From Candidatus Electrothrix communis (GTDB lineage Bacteria > Desulfobacterota > Desulfobulbia > Desulfobulbales > Desulfobulbaceae), in assembly GCA_030644725.1 (NCBI GenBank), contig CP130629.1, positions 4,045,501 through 4,109,500 on the forward strand: DNA of 64,000 bases, given 5' to 3'. The notes under the pieces are model-generated. The model was not told the DNA's origin, searched no databases, and saw only the letters and a program-made list of their open reading frames with translations. Below are positions 52,937-61,682 of the stretch, in pieces. Numbering within the stretch: the stretch's first letter is position 1; the number at the start of each line of letters is the position of its first letter. The translations under genes and the position numbers were made by a program.

Positions 52937-54208
52937 TTATTTTTTCCAGATACCGGGCAGGGCCAGACCGTAGCCGTCGTCTTGGTCCTGATCTTCATCA
53001 CTGACAGGTTGGAGCCAGAGTTCAGGGAGCTGTGCATGGCCCGCTTTGACCTCGAACCAGTACACCGCCCCGGCAGGTACCATACGACGGACAGCGCGGG
53101 CACAGCCCGGACCGCCTTTCCCCTGTTTCTCTCCAGGCTGAGGATTCCTGACCAGATCCCAGCCGGAAACCGGCTGCCAGCGTGGGGTGATAAAGGCTTT
53201 GAGCTGGAGGCGAATTGTGTATTGATCATCTTGAGAAAATCCCGGAGGATAACCGCTCATGTCATCTTCAAGCCAGCCCGGTCGCCAACCGTGGGTGAAG
53301 AGGGCAGGAGTGGCAAGGATCAGGCGGATGAATTTGCTCTGCTTTAACTCCGTGCGAAGAGTACCGTCTATTTGAGGCCAACCATCTTCTTGCCGCTCAA
53401 CTCGGGCAATCCGTCCCTCCCCGCCGATGCGGCGAAACAACTCGGGCATGTCCTTCAGATTATCCTTGGGCAAATGGGCGAGCAGGCCATACTGTTCCTT
53501 GGTCCAGCCCTCGTGCTTGCTGCCTTCCTTGTCCTCTTCCCTGGTTAATCGTTTGGGAGAAAAGGAGAGGTTGTTGGTCTGAAAGAGTTGGCTGGGTGCA
53601 GCAGCCAAAGTTTTTGATTCCAGCTGCACATGGGTGCGTACTTCCTGTTGTGGGCCGGACCAGCCCAGTTTTTCAGGAGCAATCTTGAGTTCGCCGTTGT
53701 CCAGCAGCCAAGCAACGAGGTTTTCCTTAGTCCACCAATTGGCACCCTTTCTATAGGGCTTGCCACTAAGCTCCTTTTCGGGATAAACAGGCAGTAACCC
53801 CTTGGGTAAATCTGACCAAGTATCGGTCTCGTTGGCATCCTCGTTAATATCTTCGGGTTTCAGCTGCAAGACCTCCGTTTTTATCTCGTCCTCCTTACGG
53901 CCATCCTTCCGCATATACACCGCATCTGCCGGTTTGGGAAAGAGCGGCTTAGCTTTCCCGTCCTCGGTGATTTGGGCGGCCAACGGTCCATGCACCTTGA
54001 TTTCCTTCAGCTTCTCACCATCCTTGGCAAAATTGACTTTCTTCGCATCACCGATAGCGGTTCGGCAGGCACCAGCAAGGGTGGAAGGCAGGGGGAAATC
54101 CAGAGAAACCGGGTCGCCTGCCTGATCAAAGGGTCTGCCGGTGCGGAAGACCAGCGGCGATTTGGGATCAAAAAGGTATGCTGTCCTGTTGTTGGGCTCG
54201 TCACTCAT
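52937..54208 (-). CDS. cmr3: Type III-B RAMP protein Cmr3
   Basis: A 423-residue subunit that binds the 5' handle of the crRNA beside Cas10. The N-terminal motif LFDPKSPLVFRTGRPFDQAG is typical of Cmr3, followed by LPSTLAGACRTAIGD. The C-terminal part has VKAGHAQLPELWLQPVSD and a Gly-containing tail DDGYGLALPGIW. Starts in a 4-bp overlap with the cas10 stop. Confidence 0.88.
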   Translation of the reverse strand: MSDEPNNRTAYLFDPKSPLVFRTGRPFDQAGDPVSLDFPLPSTLAGACRTAIGDAKKVNFAKDGEKLKEIKVHGPLAAQITEDGKAKPLFPKPADAVYMRKDGRKEDEIKTEVLQLKPEDINEDANETDTWSDLPKGLLPVYPEKELSGKPYRKGANWWTKENLVAWLLDNGELKIAPEKLGWSGPQQEVRTHVQLESKTLAAAPSQLFQTNNLSFSPKRLTREEDKEGSKHEGWTKEQYGLLAHLPKDNLKDMPELFRRIGGEGRIARVERQEDGWPQIDGTLRTELKQSKFIRLILATPALFTHGWRPGWLEDDMSGYPPGFSQDDQYTIRLQLKAFITPRWQPVSGWDLVRNPQPGEKQGKGGPGCARAVRRMVPAGAVYWFEVKAGHAQLPELWLQPVSDEDQDQDDGYGLALPGIWKK

Positions 54209-56088
54209 CCTCTTTCCTCCCTATGTGCGCCCAGCCAGCGGGCTATCAGGTGTTCTTGCCAGATCATAGTAAAGGAACCTTTGCTTTTCGCATGATCAAG
54301 AACGGCATCCTTTGTTTTCTGCTCTACTTTTTTTCCACCTCCGCCCTGATTCTTGCGGTTGAGGATGCGCTCCAATTCAAGCTCTGCGATCTCTCCGGCT
54401 CGTGCTTTGTCCTCCATATCGTGGACCAGTTGGTCAATCTGCCGCAGTTCGTAACCAAAGCCGGAGGGCAGTTCGTCGTTCCGATATAGTTTGGCAAGCT
54501 CATTCAGCTCTTCAACCGGACTCTTTTGCTTGTCCTGTTCGTCCTCATCTTGTTCAGCTCCATCTCGTTTTTGCGCTGGCTTCCTTTCCCATCTTGCCCG
54601 AAAGCTCATATCCGCCCCAGAACGAGGTGCAACTATAATGGCTAAGGCATTACGGGGATCTTTTTTGTCCGAACCTTTTGCCAAGGCCTCGGCCTCGCTG
54701 ACCAGTCTGCGTACTCGTCCAATGGGTGTCTGCATATGGGCGATGACAATGCCGACGCTGAAGGTGGGGGCCTCTTTTTTTAAGTCATTGGCAACATCTT
54801 GTAACGTTGCTGTAAAGGTCGTGCGTAACTCGTCCGCCAGATCTAGCACGGTGTCGAGCGGTGCCATCAGGAGAACATCATCGCCGCCCGCGTAAATGCA
54901 ATGGGCCTGCTTTGTTCTTGCCAGCTCTGGAACTTGTTGCGCGAATTTCGAGAGCTGGCGGGATATTTCTTGATGTTGCTTTTTTCCTTCAGCCGCTTTG
55001 ATCAATGCTCCCATGTGGTCGCCGTCGGCCAGCAGCATGGCGTAGTATGGGCAGGGTTGGCGGTAGGTCGTCCAAGCGTCCTTCAATGAACCTCTACCTA
55101 AGCCTCTTAAAATGTTTTCTTCCCGTTCTCTTCCTTCGTTTTTACTCTTTTGTATATGTGCTTCAAGGACACTCCGATAAAGTAAACCTGCGTCAAAGGG
55201 CATGTCTTTGTATATCTCTTCGTTGCCTCCGACTTTAGTCATCAAACCGGCGTTCATCAAGGCATCTTGATGTCTCTCCAACTCACGGCGAATGTCCGCA
55301 AGCGTGGAGCCGGGTGGGGTTTGCTCTTGCTCCGTCTTTTTGATCTCCCGAACCCACGGGTCAATGGCAATGCGGGTGGTGGGGGTGAACTGGTCTGGAT
55401 TGTCACCAGCCAGTCGTTTGACCAGTCCCAGCACGTCCAGCTGCTCACCGTCACCCATGCGCAGTCTACGCCGAGCGTTTTTGCTCAGCTCTTTGGGTAA
55501 TACGGTTTCCCGCCGTCCGTCCAAGGAGGACTTTGGCAGACCGTACAACCCTTCTTCATTTGGTGCTTTTGCAGGTTGAAGGAAATCGCGGCTGTTTTTG
55601 CGGGCGGAATTCAGTCGACTAAGGCGTTCCCAGGCATCCGGATACTTCCCATCGGTGATGCGGACAGCAGTGCCGTAGAGTTCAAGGAGGTTTTCGCGCT
55701 TGGTTTGTATGTCCCAGATGTCATCACGTAAACCTATAGCTGCTTTTTTCTTGGCCTGCGTAATGAATATGTCCAGTTGATCCTGAGCAGCCTGCTTTCC
55801 GGCATTGATAATGCTTTCTACCGTTTTTTTGTCCCCCTGCACCTCAGCGACAATCCGGTTGGCGACATTGAGCGATGAATCCGGTTCAAGTTCGTTGCTG
55901 TTTTTCTCCACAGCTGGAAAAATAAGCTCTGCGGCATCGTATGTGTTCATTTTACGTGCAGCTTCTCTGCTCACTTCGGAAAGCATGTGGGAGCCGAACC
56001 AGAGGTCGCGGGTGCGGAGGGCGGCGGAGATGAAGTCCTGGACCGGGCCGATGGAGAGGCTGATGAGCCAGGTTTCCTGGTCGCTCAT
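54205..56088 (-). CDS. cmr2: Type III-B large subunit Cas10/Cmr2, GGDD present, HD domain absent
   Basis: A 627-residue signalling subunit. The first palm domain begins at once with ISLSIGPVQDFISAALRTRD (GPVQDFI, residues 14-20). The second palm has DGD (355-357, LLADGDHMGAL) and the cyclase motif GGDD (401-404, IYAGGDDVLLMAP), so cyclic-oligoadenylate synthesis should be intact. The N-terminal HD nuclease domain of longer Cmr2 proteins is missing, so ssDNA cutting is not expected. A zinc-finger-like Cys cluster is not obvious. A charged insert (RDGAEQDEDEQDKQKSPVEE) lies near residue 515. TAATG overlap with cmr1. Confidence 0.93.
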   Translation of the reverse strand: MSDQETWLISLSIGPVQDFISAALRTRDLWFGSHMLSEVSREAARKMNTYDAAELIFPAVEKNSNELEPDSSLNVANRIVAEVQGDKKTVESIINAGKQAAQDQLDIFITQAKKKAAIGLRDDIWDIQTKRENLLELYGTAVRITDGKYPDAWERLSRLNSARKNSRDFLQPAKAPNEEGLYGLPKSSLDGRRETVLPKELSKNARRRLRMGDGEQLDVLGLVKRLAGDNPDQFTPTTRIAIDPWVREIKKTEQEQTPPGSTLADIRRELERHQDALMNAGLMTKVGGNEEIYKDMPFDAGLLYRSVLEAHIQKSKNEGREREENILRGLGRGSLKDAWTTYRQPCPYYAMLLADGDHMGALIKAAEGKKQHQEISRQLSKFAQQVPELARTKQAHCIYAGGDDVLLMAPLDTVLDLADELRTTFTATLQDVANDLKKEAPTFSVGIVIAHMQTPIGRVRRLVSEAEALAKGSDKKDPRNALAIIVAPRSGADMSFRARWERKPAQKRDGAEQDEDEQDKQKSPVEELNELAKLYRNDELPSGFGYELRQIDQLVHDMEDKARAGEIAELELERILNRKNQGGGGKKVEQKTKDAVLDHAKSKGSFTMIWQEHLIARWLGAHREERG

Positions 56089-57530
56089 TACGCTCCTCCT
56101 TTGGCGAAGAAATTCATGAAGGCGGTGAGGGCGTCGGTGCTATTGTTATCCTCAAGCGGCAGAGCTAACTTCAAGTTGTCGTGAGAAAGCTTGGACCATT
56201 TATCCGGCCCAAATGTCCATTCGGATTTCTCTCCTGGTTTTGCGGATTTTTTATTCTGATATTGAAGTCGTAACTCTAAATTGCACAGATGACAGTAGGG
56301 CATCAGCAATGCGGTCGGCTGATATTTTCCATCCGCTGTAGCGACAGGTTTAAGAATAAGCGAACTGGCAAGCCGGTCATAAAGTTTTTCACCTTTTACT
56401 GGAAGCAATTCCGTGTCCGGCGGAGTGTTGCGATCACTTATAAACGGAAATCCAATGGGCATTCCAAACATAGCTCGTGGAAAAAGTATTGAGGCATCAG
56501 GTTTCGGTTTGTGTCTCGCTAAATATTTTCCTGTAGTTTTTCGTATCGCATTTGGTTCCGGCCAGTTGCTGGTGCTTGGTTTCTTTTTGTTCGTTTTGTT
56601 TTCTTTTCGGCCTACACCAGCCCATTCTCCTTTCTCACGAGATAGTTGGCGAAATTTTTGGAGAATAATTATGCATTCCTTCCATACGTCGGTAGCATTG
56701 TCTTTTACAGGCAAGACTTCTCGTTCGCACTTATGTTTTTTGATACTATCCTCAGAAACCGTTAATATTTTTTTATCGTTGTCCTTCTCCTCAATATCGG
56801 TAACTTTGATGGCCCCCACTCCCCTCCTTGTTCTTGCCCCAATTCCTCCAAAAGAAGCCCACCATTGTAAGGCAGGTTCGACCTCATCTTTAAATGAGAT
56901 TTTCTTCTTACCATTTTTGTCTTTTTCGATAGAAATTAGCAAGATAAATGAAAGGCGAAAAATCATGTCGGAAGGAGGCTTGTCTTTTTTTCCTGTAGCC
57001 TCGTCGGGCAGCTCACCTCGTCCTGGAAACATGGCGTATTCAGGAACTGCTTTGTCGTAGTTTACATGAATTTTTTCTTCGTATTCTTCAGTCCACTTAT
57101 TTTTAACTCGCCTAGAATGTCGAGTTGCGCATGGTTTTATTTCGATTGGCACATCAGGGTCGATATGTATCCGTAATTTTACCTTGCTACTGTAATCCTC
57201 TCCCTCTTCAGCCATTCCTCCCCAAATATCCCGTTCAGCCTTGAATAAGGCTTCACCGGAAAGAGGAGCAACGCGACGATTTGTTGCCAAAAACCGCCAC
57301 CAATACCGCAACTGCCCCCGAATAGCCGAAGCCCGAATCGGCATTTGCGTATCCGGCTCACCGGCCTTCACTCCACCGCCGAAGATCGGCGTGATGACCT
57401 CGATCTTGTAGCTATGCCATTTACCCTGCTCTGCGGACCGGGCCTGTTCGCCCAGACTTTTCAATGTCTGGTCCAGACTGAATCCGCTACCCAGCTGTGC
57501 AACTTTATCCTTGGGGTCACGCAATTTCAT
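56088..57530 (-). CDS. cmr1: Type III-B RAMP protein Cmr1
   Basis: A 480-residue subunit at the 3' end of the crRNA. It carries the Cmr1 hallmark EVITPIFGGGVKAGEPDTQM, then PIRASAIRGQLRYWWRFLAT and the LFKAERDIWGG motif. The second half has FGGIGARTRRGVGAIKV, a Gly-rich RAMP loop, and a long charged C-terminal part. First gene of the operon; AAGGAG precedes the ATG. Genes cmr1 to cmr6 are in canonical order with overlaps or gaps of at most 23 bp. Confidence 0.93.
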   Translation of the reverse strand: MKLRDPKDKVAQLGSGFSLDQTLKSLGEQARSAEQGKWHSYKIEVITPIFGGGVKAGEPDTQMPIRASAIRGQLRYWWRFLATNRRVAPLSGEALFKAERDIWGGMAEEGEDYSSKVKLRIHIDPDVPIEIKPCATRHSRRVKNKWTEEYEEKIHVNYDKAVPEYAMFPGRGELPDEATGKKDKPPSDMIFRLSFILLISIEKDKNGKKKISFKDEVEPALQWWASFGGIGARTRRGVGAIKVTDIEEKDNDKKILTVSEDSIKKHKCEREVLPVKDNATDVWKECIIILQKFRQLSREKGEWAGVGRKENKTNKKKPSTSNWPEPNAIRKTTGKYLARHKPKPDASILFPRAMFGMPIGFPFISDRNTPPDTELLPVKGEKLYDRLASSLILKPVATADGKYQPTALLMPYCHLCNLELRLQYQNKKSAKPGEKSEWTFGPDKWSKLSHDNLKLALPLEDNNSTDALTAFMNFFAKGGA

Positions 57531-57584
57531 AATCCTGCTCCTTGAAAATGAAGGATGCCTGCTACTCTCTACGTAAATCCTTGC

Positions 57585-57612
57585 AAACTAACTCTACGGA
57601 TTGAAATGTCAA
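57585..57612 (-). promoter_or_regulatory. Possible promoter of the cmr operon
   Basis: On the minus strand TTGACA (57612-57607) and TAGTTT (57590-57585) are 16 bp apart, 55 bp before the cmr1 start. The -10 box is weak. It is the best candidate seen in the short gap to the divergent hicB-like gene. Confidence 0.4.
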
Positions 57613-57716
57613 GAGATTTCTTTCCGCATATTGACAAAGCTGTATCTGATTGCTACTCTCCGAATCAGGCCGCTAAAAAAAGAGCGGTTGCAAAAGAAAA
57701 GAGCCGAGGCGCAAAG

Positions 57717-58040
57717 ATGAAAGAACGAGATCAGTATATAAAACTTGTTGAGTGGTCGGAAGAAGATCAATGCTATATCGGTTCGGTTCCCGGCTGGATA
57801 GGTCGCTGCTGTCACGGAGAAAAGGAAGAGGATGTCTTTCATGAACTCTGCGGAATCGTTGACGAGTGGATTGAAATATATAAAAACGAAGGGATGGAGC
57901 TTCCTGCCCTGGAAAACAAAAACAACCCAGGAAAATTCAAGTCATACAAGCCGAGCATCAAATTTGACATGCTGCGCGGCAGAGCAACGGCAAAAATGAC
58001 CACGGACGAAATCATGAACCTGACAAGAGGCGAGATATGA
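57717..58040 (+). CDS. HicB-like antitoxin-type protein
   Basis: A 107-residue protein with the HicB-like partial RNase H fold: YIKLVEWSEEDQCYIGSVPG is the first beta-hairpin (Y-x-V..S.ED..Y...VP.), followed by GEKEEDVFHELCGIVDEWIE. The C-terminal end (MTTDEIMNLTRGEI) is short and might hold a DNA-binding element. The ATG at 57717 with GAGG upstream is preferred; an open frame continues upstream to 57555 but overlaps the cmr promoter region. No HicA toxin gene is adjacent, so it is an orphan. Confidence 0.75.
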   Translation: MKERDQYIKLVEWSEEDQCYIGSVPGWIGRCCHGEKEEDVFHELCGIVDEWIEIYKNEGMELPALENKNNPGKFKSYKPSIKFDMLRGRATAKMTTDEIMNLTRGEI

Positions 58041-58070
58041 TTTTCCTCGAACTTCAGAAAAAACGCTACG

Positions 58071-58379
58071 TCACGCCGCATGATGCGACTTCACATAATC
58101 CTGAAGAATCGCATTAATTTTAGTCTGCCATCCCTTACCCTGGCCTTTAAAAAAATCCAGCACCTCGGCATCAAGCCGGATAGTGGTTGACTTCTTTGGG
58201 TTGCTCTTGGGCGGACGTCCCTGTTTAACCAAGCCTTGCAGTTGAGGGAATTCGGAAATCGGTCGCATCTCGGCCAATTGCTCGTCTGTTAACAAGGTAC
58301 CGTCTTCTGTAGCCTGTCGGGTGATGATTCTGTCTTCCTCGTTCGTGGGTAGGACAGTTCCTGATTTAAGTTTCGGCAT
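58071..58379 (-). CDS. brnA: BrnA-family antitoxin
   Basis: A 102-residue antitoxin of the BrnA (DUF4415) type: KSTTIRLDAEVLDFFKGQGK followed by GWQTKINAILQDYV is the ribbon-helix-helix DNA-binding domain (about 60-98), with a Pro/Arg-rich part in front that would bind the toxin. Overlaps the brnT gene by 14 bp. The pair should repress itself. Confidence 0.85.
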   Translation of the reverse strand: MPKLKSGTVLPTNEEDRIITRQATEDGTLLTDEQLAEMRPISEFPQLQGLVKQGRPPKSNPKKSTTIRLDAEVLDFFKGQGKGWQTKINAILQDYVKSHHAA

Positions 58380-58632
58380 AGTGCTTAATCTCCCTTTTGT
58401 TGGCTTTTCTTAAACTGATAACGCGAACAGTGTCGTCACGGTAGGTAAATACCAAATGATACATACGTATCTCAATATAACCCAGCGCACAGAAACGGGT
58501 TTCGCCATAGTTATACCGGGTATCTTCCCATATCAGAGCAGTATCCCATTCAAATCGTTCTGCAAGGTCAAACGAGATTCCGTGTTTTGTGATATTGCGC
58601 CGGTTCTTGTTCGGATCATATTCTATCTTCAT
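58366..58632 (-). CDS. brnT: BrnT-family ribonuclease toxin
   Basis: An 88-residue toxin of the BrnT family (RelE-like RNase). It shows the family start YDPNKNRRNITKHGISFDLA, then the EDTRYNYGETRFCALGYIE strand pair and the C-terminal RVISLRKANKREIKHY with the conserved Arg and Tyr. Located between the CARF gene and the orphan hicB-like gene, transcribed with brnA. Confidence 0.9.
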   Translation of the reverse strand: MKIEYDPNKNRRNITKHGISFDLAERFEWDTALIWEDTRYNYGETRFCALGYIEIRMYHLVFTYRDDTVRVISLRKANKREIKHYAET

Positions 58633-58687
58633 TGTATTTATTGTAGTAACAAATAATGCCGGATGTCAACCTTTTCCGGCTATCGTA

Positions 58688-59806
58688 TTAATCTGTCGTT
58701 ATGTTTTCTGGCTCCATCCCGACCACATACCCGGCCCGCCCATCAACCTCCACGGTCTGAATAAGAAAGGGGCGAGCTGCCCGTTCCCCGAGCACCGAAA
58801 CCACAGCCTTTTTCAGCTTGGATTTACGCTGAAGAAACCACTCCTTCTGCTGGGGCGCATCCCGACCACGGGCCACCTCCTCCACCCGGTCGATGCGACC
58901 GCTCCATTCCCCGACAATGCGGGCATAGACCCGGATATACTCATCCACAAAGGCATCTGCATCCGGGACAAAGGGCGGTTCTCCGTTGGTGCGGCGTTCG
59001 CACATCCAGAGATACAGGGCCAGATCCGCATCCCCCATGCCGACCTCCAGCCCATTAAGCCGCACTTGCTTCTTGTCGAGAGCAATGGCAATGGTCTCAG
59101 GGCTGGAGAAACGCTGGATGGTCTCCACGGTTTCCTGGAATCCAGCATTGCCGGTGAGCAGGGCCTCCGGGATCTGATAGCGCATCCGGACAAAGGGAAT
59201 GTCGGAAAGGATGATCCGGGATTCTTCGGTGGAATACCAGGTATTATTGACCGCAATGCGTTGCGGTTGGGGCGGGGGATAGAAAAAATCCTTATTTTCC
59301 TGAAAGGGCTCAGCAACCAGGACATGGGAAAGCCGGTCCTGCATCCGCCCGTACAGGCTCAGGGCATAGCCAGCATAATAGGACATGGTCTTGCGACCCC
59401 CGGCCAGGGAAAGGTGGAGCGCAGCCTGATCGTCCTCGGTAAAGCGGCGCACCTGCTCGGTGATAAAATCTGCGGTGATGGTATTATGCTCCGCCGATTC
59501 GGTATCGTTGATAAACGGACCGTCCGGGCCGCTGATGCGGTGGATATGGTCGGGCGTAAAGCGGGTGGTGCTGAGGTTGTAGTCCTGGCAAAAACGATGA
59601 AACTCGCCCTTGTCGCCTCCGACCCCCAGCAGGGCGTTTTGGGCTGACTTCGCGCCTTGAGCCGTGGTGATCAGGTGAATTTCCGTGGGAACAAAAGCCG
59701 GGCTGCTGTCTACAACCAGTTTGTACAGGGTCTCGGTAAGGATCTGCGGGGTCATGCCGATGACGGCAAGGAGGATACGGCGGGAATATTTATGGGGTTG
59801 GGGCAT
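58688..59806 (-). CDS. CARF-domain CRISPR ring-nuclease family protein (TIGR02584/Cas_NE0113 type)
   Basis: A 372-residue accessory protein of type III systems. The CARF start RRILLAVIGMTPQILTETLY and PTEIHLITTAQGAKSAQ are typical of this family, and HLSLAGGRKTMSYYAGYALS is the ligand-site motif (S-x3-GGRK). The family is thought to bind and often degrade cyclic oligoadenylate. The C-terminal half (about 190-372) has no R-x4-6-H HEPN motif, so RNase effector activity is not visible. ATG 59806 is chosen since the CARF strand begins 10 residues later. It lies 56 bp beyond the brnT gene and upstream of array 3's leader. Confidence 0.82.
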   Translation of the reverse strand: MPQPHKYSRRILLAVIGMTPQILTETLYKLVVDSSPAFVPTEIHLITTAQGAKSAQNALLGVGGDKGEFHRFCQDYNLSTTRFTPDHIHRISGPDGPFINDTESAEHNTITADFITEQVRRFTEDDQAALHLSLAGGRKTMSYYAGYALSLYGRMQDRLSHVLVAEPFQENKDFFYPPPQPQRIAVNNTWYSTEESRIILSDIPFVRMRYQIPEALLTGNAGFQETVETIQRFSSPETIAIALDKKQVRLNGLEVGMGDADLALYLWMCERRTNGEPPFVPDADAFVDEYIRVYARIVGEWSGRIDRVEEVARGRDAPQQKEWFLQRKSKLKKAVVSVLGERAARPFLIQTVEVDGRAGYVVGMEPENITTD

Positions 59807-59935
59807 GGTTTGGGCTCCGGGCGCTTGGTAAATCGGCGGGTTGCAGTTTCGCTGGTATCGTACCCGGTTTGAGCGGAAAATGCCTGGGCCGCAGGGTTGC
59901 GGGAGGCAATGAGACAACAGCTATTGCGGAGGTAA

Positions 59936-59973
59936 ATTTTCGTGCTATCTTGTCGAGATGGTGCTATATTGAA
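59936..59973. repeat. Upstream copy of the segment before the isolated repeat at 48326
   Basis: TTTTCGTGCTATCTTGTCGA and TGCTATATTG match 48244-48280. It lies between the CARF gene start and the array 3 leader. The gap 59807-60090 holds no gene. Confidence 0.6.
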
Positions 59974-60090
59974 TCGTTATTGTTTCGAAATATAACAGGG
60001 GCGTTGCCAGCGGAAAAATTGTGAATCAGTGGTTAGTTGAGATGATAGAGCAGGCGCTTTGTGGATACTGAGGGAAAGGGAAAAATGGGC

Positions 60091-60371
60091 GGACATGGAT
60101 TTTTTTCGGGTGATTTTTTCTCTCTGTCATTATTCGTCATGATTGGAAAAATGCATTCATTGCTTTGAATTTTTAGGATAAAAGTTTTTAAAAATGGTTA
60201 AAAATCCAATCTTTAGTACTGATTATGACGAAGTAGTCACGATGTCGTGTATCTCTTTGTATGGACGTTAATAATGTCGGTTCAAATTTCACAACTTTCA
60301 AAACTCGAAACCATGTCGTTTTTTTACTTGCTTAATCTGTTGAATCTATTATCGTTTGAAGCAAGGCCGCT
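60091..60371 (+). promoter_or_regulatory. Leader of CRISPR array 3, shared with array 2
   Basis: About 281 bp homologous to 44862-45142 (inverted): GGACATGGAT, GTCATTATTCGTCATGATTG, ACTGATTATGAC, AGTAGTCACGATGTCGTG, TTACTTGCTTAATCTGTTGA and finally AAGGCCGCT against the first repeat. AT-rich with no gene. Confidence 0.87.
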
Positions 60372-60828
60372 GTCGTAGCACCTACCCTATGAAGAGGGTA
60401 TTAAGACTGTATTGCAACCGCACTTTTTATCAATTGTTTTTTTGTCGTAGCACCTACCCTATGAAGAGGGTATTAAGACTCAAAAACTTCTTCTCCATGT
60501 GATTTTACCAGTCGTAGCACCTACCCTATGAAGAGGGTATTAAGACAGAATACAGCAGCTGAAACAACAACACAAATAGCGTCGTAGCACCTACCCTATG
60601 AAGAGGGTATTAAGACTTAAATCTCGATAGGTGATTCTGTAATTGCTTGTTACGTCGTAGCACCTACCCTATGAAGAGGGTATTAAGACGCAAACCACCA
60701 AGGCAAGTAAGATTTCTACCCACTTGGAACACCTACCCTATGAAGAGGGTATTAAGACGAATCCAGGTTCGGGGTCTGAAAAATAGATTGTCCTTGGAAC
60801 ACCTACCCTATGAAGAGGGTATTAAGAC
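60372..60828 (+). CRISPR. CRISPR array 3: 7 repeats of 36 bp, 6 spacers
   Basis: Same repeat as array 2 (starts GTCGTAGCACCTACCCTATG, ends ATTAAGAC). Repeats start at 60372, 60444, 60511, 60581, 60654, 60723 and 60793; spacers are 31-37 bp. The last two are degenerate at the 5' side (CTTGGAACACC), as expected at the leader-distal end. An eighth copy lies 657 bp farther on at 61486. Transcribed on the plus strand from the shared leader. Confidence 0.95.
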
Positions 60829-60963
60829 CAAATTAACAGCGGACTTTCGCCTACTCTCATCCCATCCTTTTTCACCTTTCTCTCTTATTCTGATTCCAAA
60901 CTTTGAGCATATGGAATATAATAGCTTATTCGTCCTTGTTGCTTTGTCTCTAAGAGGGGAAAA

Positions 60964-61254
60964 GTGATTTACAATTTTGAGTGGAATCCGAATAAAGCCA
61001 AGAAAAATATCCGGAAGCATAAGGTCAGCTTTGAAGAAGCGTCTACAGTGTTTCGTGACCCGGCAGCTTTGACAATATTTGACCCTGACCATAGTGAAAC
61101 GGAAGACAGGTGGCTAACAGTCGGAATTTCCAGAGCTGGCAAAGTGCTGTTGGTTTGTCATACATATAAGCAAGTTGACGTGGAAACGGCAATAATTCGT
61201 ATATTTTCAAGCCGGAAAGCCACTGCATCTGAAAAAAGGGAATATGGTGAGTGA
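60964..61254 (+). CDS. BrnT-family toxin (second copy)
   Basis: A 96-residue BrnT-type RNase: FEWNPNKAKKNIRKHKVSFE at the start, DHSETEDRWLTVGISRAGK in the middle, and IIRIFSSRKATASEKREYGE with the closing Arg and Tyr residues. It starts with GTG behind GAGGGGAAAA. It shares little sequence with the BrnT at 58366. The antitoxin gene overlaps it by 11 bp. The pair lies between repeat 7 of array 3 and the outlying repeat 8. Confidence 0.88.
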   Translation: MIYNFEWNPNKAKKNIRKHKVSFEEASTVFRDPAALTIFDPDHSETEDRWLTVGISRAGKVLLVCHTYKQVDVETAIIRIFSSRKATASEKREYGE

Positions 61255-61456
61255 GATGAGAAAAGAGTATGATTTTTCCCAAGGCGAACGAGGAAAATTT
61301 TTTAAAAAAGATGCCAAGTTCAATCTCCCTGTCTATCTTGAAGATGATATTCTTGATTATCTCGAAAATATTGCAAGAAAAAAAAAGGCCGATGTATCTT
61401 CAGTTGTTAATCAGCTTTTACGTAGCGATATTCAAATGATTGAATCTGTTAAGTAG
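61244..61456 (+). CDS. BrnT-associated RHH antitoxin
   Basis: A 70-residue protein: RGKFFKKDAKFNLPVYLEDD begins the ribbon strand of a ribbon-helix-helix domain; ILDYLENIARKKKADVSSVV and NQLLRSDI form its two helices. The phrase RGKF(F/Y) is typical of the short antitoxins that follow BrnT genes in place of BrnA. Two ATGs (61244 or 61256) are possible. Coupled to the toxin gene. Confidence 0.8.
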   Translation: MVSEMRKEYDFSQGERGKFFKKDAKFNLPVYLEDDILDYLENIARKKKADVSSVVNQLLRSDIQMIESVK

Positions 61457-61485
61457 AACCTGATTCTTTCAGAGACTCGCGTTAA

Positions 61486-61521
61486 GCTGTAACACCTACC
61501 CTATGAAGAGGGTATTAAGAC
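61486..61521 (+). CRISPR. Outlying CRISPR repeat (repeat 8 of array 3)
   Basis: GCTGTAACACCTACCCTATG then AAGAGGGTATTAAGAC: 36 bp, same as array 3 apart from changes in the first bases. It is followed at once by a GTAGGGGCGACC hairpin repeat. The BrnT module lies between it and repeat 7. Confidence 0.85.
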
Positions 61522-61682
61522 GTAGGGGCGACCGCCCTTTTTCCCCTTCGCCCACCTCCAGAGTTGCAAAACATATTGAATATCGGCTATAATATTATAA
61601 TTATCATGCCGTCACCTTATGCTGCTCAGCTTGAGAGGCCGGGCATTGCCGAACAATGGAATCACGCAGAGGCGAAAATATT

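Noticed and set aside
57555-57716. N-terminal extension or HicA gene before the hicB-like gene
   Set aside because: The stretch lacks any HicA motif, overlaps the likely cmr promoter, and a good ribosome site supports the ATG at 57717.
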